This document shows, one piece after another, positions 6,238 to 9,468 of a stretch of 9,468 nucleotides of DNA. Source of the DNA: Desulfobacterales bacterium CG23_combo_of_CG06-09_8_20_14_all_51_8 (lineage in GTDB: Bacteria > Desulfobacterota > Desulfobacteria > Desulfobacterales > Desulfosalsimonadaceae). Positions within the stretch are counted from its first letter, which is position 1, and each line of letters begins with the position of its first letter. Below the pieces are notes generated by a model that made no database searches, was not told the DNA's origin, and worked only from the letters and a program-made list of their open reading frames with translations. Both the position numbers and the translations under genes were made by a program. The DNA lies in the NCBI GenBank assembly GCA_002772195.1, contig PCSG01000029.1, forward strand, positions 3,587 through 13,054, read 5' to 3'.

Positions 6238-6397
6238 CTTGGGGCTGCATTGAGTACCATCAATCGTTTTCGTGCTTGTCGCTCGAATGAATTGCCGCAG
6301 CGCAGGGCCGGGTTTCTGCGTACTTTTCTTGCCCGCCAAGAAAAGTAAAAGAGGAAAAATCGATTAATTTGGTATGTCCCCGGAATTCCGCATGCCG
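6238..6397. other. Gene-free segment between HigB remnant and DUF2442 gene
   Basis: This 160-bp stretch has no recognisable gene. It holds the 27-bp inverted repeat listed separately and a 10-bp palindrome, CGGAATTCCG, at 6381-6390. It appears to have replaced the 5' part of higB, so it may be a small repetitive or mobile element, or the debris of one. Confidence 0.4.
6321..6347. repeat. 27-bp perfect inverted repeat (REP/MITE-like hairpin)
   Basis: TACTTTTCTTG at 6321-6331 and CAAGAAAAGTA at 6337-6347 are perfect 11-bp arms around CCCGC. Hairpins with this general look occur as dispersed intergenic repeats in many bacteria. The position, about 80 bp from the point where HigB similarity stops, fits an inserted repeat element. 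It could also be a terminator-like structure, but neither strand has a long T-run directly after the stem. Confidence 0.6.
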
Positions 6398-6655
6398 TTA
6401 TGCGATTTTTCTTTTTCTCATAGAAGTGTGAGTAATTCCCAACAGCCCATCAATGGAAATGTCCTCATCCAATAATGGCCAATGTATTCCATATCCAGAA
6501 GGCGAAACTTCAAAAGTTTTCCTTTCTATTTCAGATGCCTTTTCTAATAAAGGGGATATTTCTTTTAGTTGAAATCTTTTTGTTACCCCATCAATGGTTG
6601 CCTCAAGAAAATCTCCATGAAATTTGATTTCTCCAATATCATGATATTTATTCAT
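6398..6655 (-). CDS. DUF2442 domain protein
   Basis: The 85-residue protein resembles DUF2442 members. An N-terminal beta-rich part (about 6-30, with FLEATIDGVTKRF) is followed by a helix, and a conserved end with IHWPLLDEDISIDGLL lies at about 58-73. The C-terminus is basic (RKRK). It overlaps the upstream DUF4160 gene by ATGA, so the two are translationally coupled. DUF2442 and DUF4160 genes are often neighbours, and the pair has been suspected of toxin-antitoxin-like behaviour. No activity can be read from the sequence. Confidence 0.75.
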   Translation of the reverse strand: MNKYHDIGEIKFHGDFLEATIDGVTKRFQLKEISPLLEKASEIERKTFEVSPSGYGIHWPLLDEDISIDGLLGITHTSMRKRKIA

Positions 6656-6909
6656 TGCTGTCGCCTCCTCTGAAAATCATCCCATTGCAGCTCAATATAC
6701 TCAAAATGATCATAGATTATTTTTCTTATCTGTCTTTTATCTTTTTCAAGCATATTGCATGAAAGGGCTTCCTCAATGTCGAATGTTTCCCGGTCCAACC
6801 AATATTTGCATTCCATTGCGCCCTTTCTGCAATGGACATGAATCGGCTCATTTCCCTCGTTTGCATAAAAGAACAACCTCCAGCCAAGTATAGCAAGTAT
6901 TGTGGGCAT
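6652..6909 (-). CDS. DUF4160 domain protein
   Basis: The 85-residue protein begins MPTILAILGWRLFFYANEGN and continues EPIHVHCRKGAMECKYWLD, the characteristic N-terminal half of DUF4160 (FFYxNExxEPxHxHV-like). It ends in a helical part (KRQIRKIIYDHFEYIELQWDDF). The HVHC histidines are conserved in the family, but their role is unknown. The ATG at 6909 has AGGA 8 nt upstream and is the first start after an in-frame TAA at 6960-6958. Its TGA overlaps the DUF2442 ATG. A frame upstream, starting with GTG at 7016 behind a strong ribosome-binding site, runs into this gene in another frame; see the entry at 6910-7032. The pair lies directly after the histidine kinase and is the first member of the accessory stretch. 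Confidence 0.78.
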   Translation of the reverse strand: MPTILAILGWRLFFYANEGNEPIHVHCRKGAMECKYWLDRETFDIEEALSCNMLEKDKRQIRKIIYDHFEYIELQWDDFQRRRQQ

Positions 6910-7032
6910 GGCATATTTCCTGTCTTTATTTTTAGCATATTTGTTGCAGTCTCGATTTTAGCGAATGGAACAGGCTCAGCATCTTCCTTCAAGCATATTC
7001 CTGTGAACTTCTTCACAATTACATCCTCCTCC
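6910..7032 (-). other. Translated-looking leader ahead of DUF4160, possibly its frameshifted 5' end
   Basis: A GGAGGAGG at 7032-7025 lies 8 nt before a GTG at 7016, stronger than the ribosome-binding site of the DUF4160 gene itself. The GTG frame begins MKKFTGICLKED and reaches ...KTGNMP before it enters the DUF4160 gene in the wrong frame, ending at 6726. At the junction ATGCC occurs twice in tandem. Removing one copy would fuse this leader in frame to MPTILAILGW. It may therefore be the lost N-terminal extension of a longer DUF4160 protein, a translated leader, or chance. I do not recognise the leader peptide. Confidence 0.35.
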
Positions 7033-7072
7033 GATTGTTTCAGGCGATTGAGTCTTCATATTGCGGCCGACT

Positions 7073-8896
7073 TTAGTTATTGGCGTTTAAGACGGGCAGC
7101 TGGATGGTAAAGGTGGCGCCCTCGCCGAGCTTGCTGGTTACAACAATATCTCCGCCATGGTCCTTGATGAAGCCGTAGCATACGGACAGGCCCAAGCCGA
7201 CCCCCTTGACGCTGGCCTTGGTGGTGAAAAAACTGTCGAAGATTTTATCCAGATTTTCCGGCCGGATCCCGATGCCGGTATCAGCGAACTGAATTTTGAT
7301 AAATCCGTTGTCCCCGAATGTCCGGACCGTGAGCACGCCGCCTTCGGGCATGGCGTCCCGGGCATTGGAAACCATGTTGAGAAACACCTGACGTAACTGG
7401 TTGGTCGAGGCATACACCTGGGCCAGATTTTCCGCGAATTCGGTTTTGAGTTTGATGCTGTGCTCCTGAAGCTGCTTTTCATGAAGCATCAGGATTTCAT
7501 CAATGATGACATTCACATCCACCGGCTTCTTGATTTCCTGCTCGGGTTTGGAAAACGACAGCATTTTTTTCAGCATGTCCGCCAGCCGTTCGATTTCGGA
7601 AAGGGACATGTCCAGAAGTTTTCTTCTTTTGTGTTCCGGGGGCACCACTGTTTTCAAAAGCTCCAGGGTATTCATGATCCCATAAAGCGGATTATTAAGC
7701 TCATGGGCGACCTGGGAGGTGAGGCGTCCCATGGCCGCCAGTTTTTCAGACTGGAGCAGTTGCTCCTGAGTCTTGCTCAACGCCCGCTCCATTTCGATGC
7801 GTTCCGTCAAATCCACAAACGAGCCTACTGTGGCCACTTCATTGCCGTCATCATCATAGATCATGGCCGCCGACAGATGGCCTTCGATGATTTTGCCGTC
7901 CTGCCGCACATAGAGGACCGGCTGGGGCGGGAAGACCCCGACGCCGCCATCCTCGGGACTGCGAAGAACCTTCATGATCTCAAAGGCCTTGCCTTCCGGA
8001 TAAATCCGGGTGATGTGCATCCTGCCGATGACTTCCGCCGCCGAATAGCCCAGCGTCGCTTCCGCGGCCCGGTTCCAGATGATAATATTGCCCTTCAAAT
8101 CCGCAGACATAATGGAAATCGGGGCGCTCTGGACAATCTTGTTCATGAAATCATGGGCTTCCCGCAATTTCCGCTCCATCTGGTAGCGCTGGGACTGGTC
8201 CACGTTGATCCCTTCATAACCCACCACATTGCCGTCCTGGTCGTACCTGACATGGCTTGTCATCAACACTGGAATAGGAGAACCGTCTTGGCGCTTAAAT
8301 TGCACTTCATAATCAATGACCCGTCCGTCCCGCTCGATCATTTCCTGAAACATCAGCCGGTCTTCGGGAAAAAGGTAAAGGTCTTTTGAAATATCAATAT
8401 TTAAAAAATCCTCCTTGCTGTCATAACCCAGCATGTCCACCATGGCCTGATTCGCATCCACGAACTTCCCCTCTTTGGTGCTGATATAGACGCCCACGGC
8501 CACATGCTCGAAGAGGGTCCGGTATTCTTCAACGGATGCCTTTATTCTGGCTTCACGCTGCTTGCGACGGGTGATGTCCCGGTAAACACTCAGCTTGGAA
8601 GTCGTGCCGTCAGGATTTTCAAACGGCATCTCTTTTAAAAAAAAGGTCCGGTCGACTTTCGGGAGGTAAAGCTCCCAGGACAAGGACTGGCCTTTAAAAA
8701 TCTGATCCGCCCGGCACCACGGGCAAATATCGCTGCTGCTATTGAGGACTTCATGGCATTTTTTGCCGACGCCTTCACCGAACATCCTCACCATGGCCCG
8801 GTTCATGAACTCCATCGAATAATCTTTGGATATGACATAAATGCCATCTTCAATATTATCCAGAATGACTTTCAGCAATGCGTTGTCCCTGTCCAT
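7073..8896 (-). CDS. Soluble sensor histidine kinase with three PAS domains
   Basis: The 607-residue protein has PAS domains at about 5-115, 122-240 and 246-368. A short coiled linker and a HisKA dimerisation domain with phosphoacceptor H398 (VAHELNNP) follow, then a HATPase domain. The latter shows an N box around N511 (NxxxNARDA), G1 D539-x-G-x-G, an F box at 553-560 and G2 GVGLGL at 565-570. No transmembrane segment or signal peptide is visible, so it should act in the cytoplasm. The first PAS carries C47, C58 and C61 in a KKCHEV...CPWC pattern that could bind metal or sense redox state. The start has a near-perfect GGAGGTGA and follows the CooC-like gene by 19 bp, suggesting co-transcription. 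No receiver domain is fused. The likely partner is the response regulator at 4470-5042, separated from it by about 2 kb of accessory genes. The signal is unknown. Confidence 0.93.
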   Translation of the reverse strand: MDRDNALLKVILDNIEDGIYVISKDYSMEFMNRAMVRMFGEGVGKKCHEVLNSSSDICPWCRADQIFKGQSLSWELYLPKVDRTFFLKEMPFENPDGTTSKLSVYRDITRRKQREARIKASVEEYRTLFEHVAVGVYISTKEGKFVDANQAMVDMLGYDSKEDFLNIDISKDLYLFPEDRLMFQEMIERDGRVIDYEVQFKRQDGSPIPVLMTSHVRYDQDGNVVGYEGINVDQSQRYQMERKLREAHDFMNKIVQSAPISIMSADLKGNIIIWNRAAEATLGYSAAEVIGRMHITRIYPEGKAFEIMKVLRSPEDGGVGVFPPQPVLYVRQDGKIIEGHLSAAMIYDDDGNEVATVGSFVDLTERIEMERALSKTQEQLLQSEKLAAMGRLTSQVAHELNNPLYGIMNTLELLKTVVPPEHKRRKLLDMSLSEIERLADMLKKMLSFSKPEQEIKKPVDVNVIIDEILMLHEKQLQEHSIKLKTEFAENLAQVYASTNQLRQVFLNMVSNARDAMPEGGVLTVRTFGDNGFIKIQFADTGIGIRPENLDKIFDSFFTTKASVKGVGLGLSVCYGFIKDHGGDIVVTSKLGEGATFTIQLPVLNANN

Positions 8897-8915
8897 GAAT
8901 CACCTCCCGCCCTGT

Positions 8916-9468
8916 TTATGATGATGGGTCGTCATCCATCAAAATTTCCCGGGAAATGGCATCCACTTCCGGAAGAATCCGGGTCAGGGCTTTCCCTTCC
9001 AGGCTTTCCATGAAAATCAAATGATCTTTGGGGATCATGCCGATGACCCTCGCCGCCGTGAGTTTTTGTTTCATCACGGCCTCGATTTCAGGCTCCACCT
9101 TGTTTAACACAAACCGGATTTTCTTATTCGCCCGCGCGGCCATTCGCACCATTTTCTCCGCCAGATGAAACGATTCCGCCGTGGGATCGATGATCCCCAG
9201 AATCAGATCGCACTCCCCGACAATGCCCCGGCCAAAATGCTCCACCCCGGCCTCGGCGTCCACCAGGACGATTTCTTTTTCCCCGGTCTCAAGGCTTGCC
9301 AGAAATTTTTTGGATAGAACCCCCATGGGGCAGGCGCACCCTTCGCCGAAATGATGAATTTTGCCGATGACCAGCATTTCAAGGCCGATATTGGATTCAT
9401 CGCCGTCCACCAGCAGCACCCGGTAGCCCAGCGTCCGCATGGCCCGGGCCAGCAGAACCGACACTGTG
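8916..9468 (-). CDS. CooC-like ATPase, 3' part only
   Basis: The frame is open to the window edge and shows about 184 C-terminal residues of a MinD/SIMIBI-type ATPase. It begins TVSVLLARAMRTLGYRVLLVD, the helix and strand that directly follow a Walker A loop, so the P-loop lies just outside. VDGDESNIGL and a later LVDAEAGVEHFGRG segment resemble CooC proteins, which insert nickel into carbon monoxide dehydrogenase. A C-A-C motif sits in the region where CooC has its metal-binding CxC. The GTG at 9464 is an internal valine, not the start. The gene precedes the histidine kinase by 19 bp. CODH/ACS genes may lie upstream of the window. Other MRP/MinD-type maturation ATPases are an alternative, but the CxC and ESNIGL features favour CooC. 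Confidence 0.82.
   Translation of the reverse strand, partial: TVSVLLARAMRTLGYRVLLVDGDESNIGLEMLVIGKIHHFGEGCACPMGVLSKKFLASLETGEKEIVLVDAEAGVEHFGRGIVGECDLILGIIDPTAESFHLAEKMVRMAARANKKIRFVLNKVEPEIEAVMKQKLTAARVIGMIPKDHLIFMESLEGKALTRILPEVDAISREILMDDDPSS

Noticed and set aside
6726..7016. Independent 96-residue protein from the GTG at 7016
   Set aside because: Its second half runs through the DUF4160 gene in the wrong frame. Only the first part with the strong ribosome-binding site is of interest, and it is reported as a leader or frameshift.
7460..8389. Long plus-strand open frame of about 309 codons opposite the histidine kinase
   Set aside because: It is antisense to a gene with full kinase motifs, shows no family features and follows the codon structure of the opposite strand.
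9462..9464. GTG as start codon of the CooC-like gene
   Set aside because: The frame continues to the window edge, and the first residues are those that follow a Walker A loop, so the true start is outside.
1..9468. CRISPR array, tRNA or rRNA, integrase or transposase
   Set aside because: No direct-repeat array, cloverleaf or rRNA-like segment, and no recombinase family motif was seen on either strand.

Overview
The window looks like part of the chromosome of a strict anaerobe that runs the Wood-Ljungdahl (reductive acetyl-CoA) pathway. A sulfate reducer of the Desulfobacterota is the most likely host. This rests on a MetF-type methylenetetrahydrofolate reductase, a set of NuoE/NuoF/NuoG-like flavo-iron-sulfur subunits beside it, and a CooC-like nickel-insertion ATPase. 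The host call is inference from gene content and protein style; no rRNA or other taxonomic marker is present. Every gene I can support is on the minus strand, so transcription runs from position 9468 towards 1.

Reading in the direction of transcription, 9468-7073 holds the 3' part of a CooC-like ATPase gene followed at 19 bp by a soluble three-PAS histidine kinase. The kinase is probably co-transcribed with the ATPase. From about 7072 to 5043 lies a roughly 2-kb accessory stretch that looks more AT-rich. It contains a DUF4160-DUF2442 gene pair with a 4-bp overlap, a 27-bp inverted repeat, a HigA antitoxin with only the last codons of its HigB toxin, and a Phd/YefM antitoxin whose VapC toxin has lost its 5' half. 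Both recognisable toxins are broken while both antitoxins are open.

From 5112 to 1 is the metabolic operon. A strong sigma70-like promoter with A/T tracts upstream drives a response regulator of inverted layout (N-terminal excisionase/MerR-like HTH, C-terminal receiver). Next come metF, a NuoG/formate-dehydrogenase-like iron-sulfur and molybdopterin-fold protein, NuoE, and the start of NuoF, which runs off the window edge. The spacings are 36, 83 and 18 bp, then a 4-bp overlap.

A working model follows; it is inference. The kinase and response regulator may form one two-component system, now separated by the toxin-antitoxin island, that controls methyl-branch genes of the Wood-Ljungdahl pathway. 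The NuoEFG-like subunits may deliver electrons from NAD(P)H to MetF. The NuoG-like subunit keeps its iron-sulfur motifs, with one Cys-to-Asp change, but lacks the Cys or Sec that formate dehydrogenases use at the molybdenum or tungsten site. An electron-transfer role is therefore more likely than formate oxidation.
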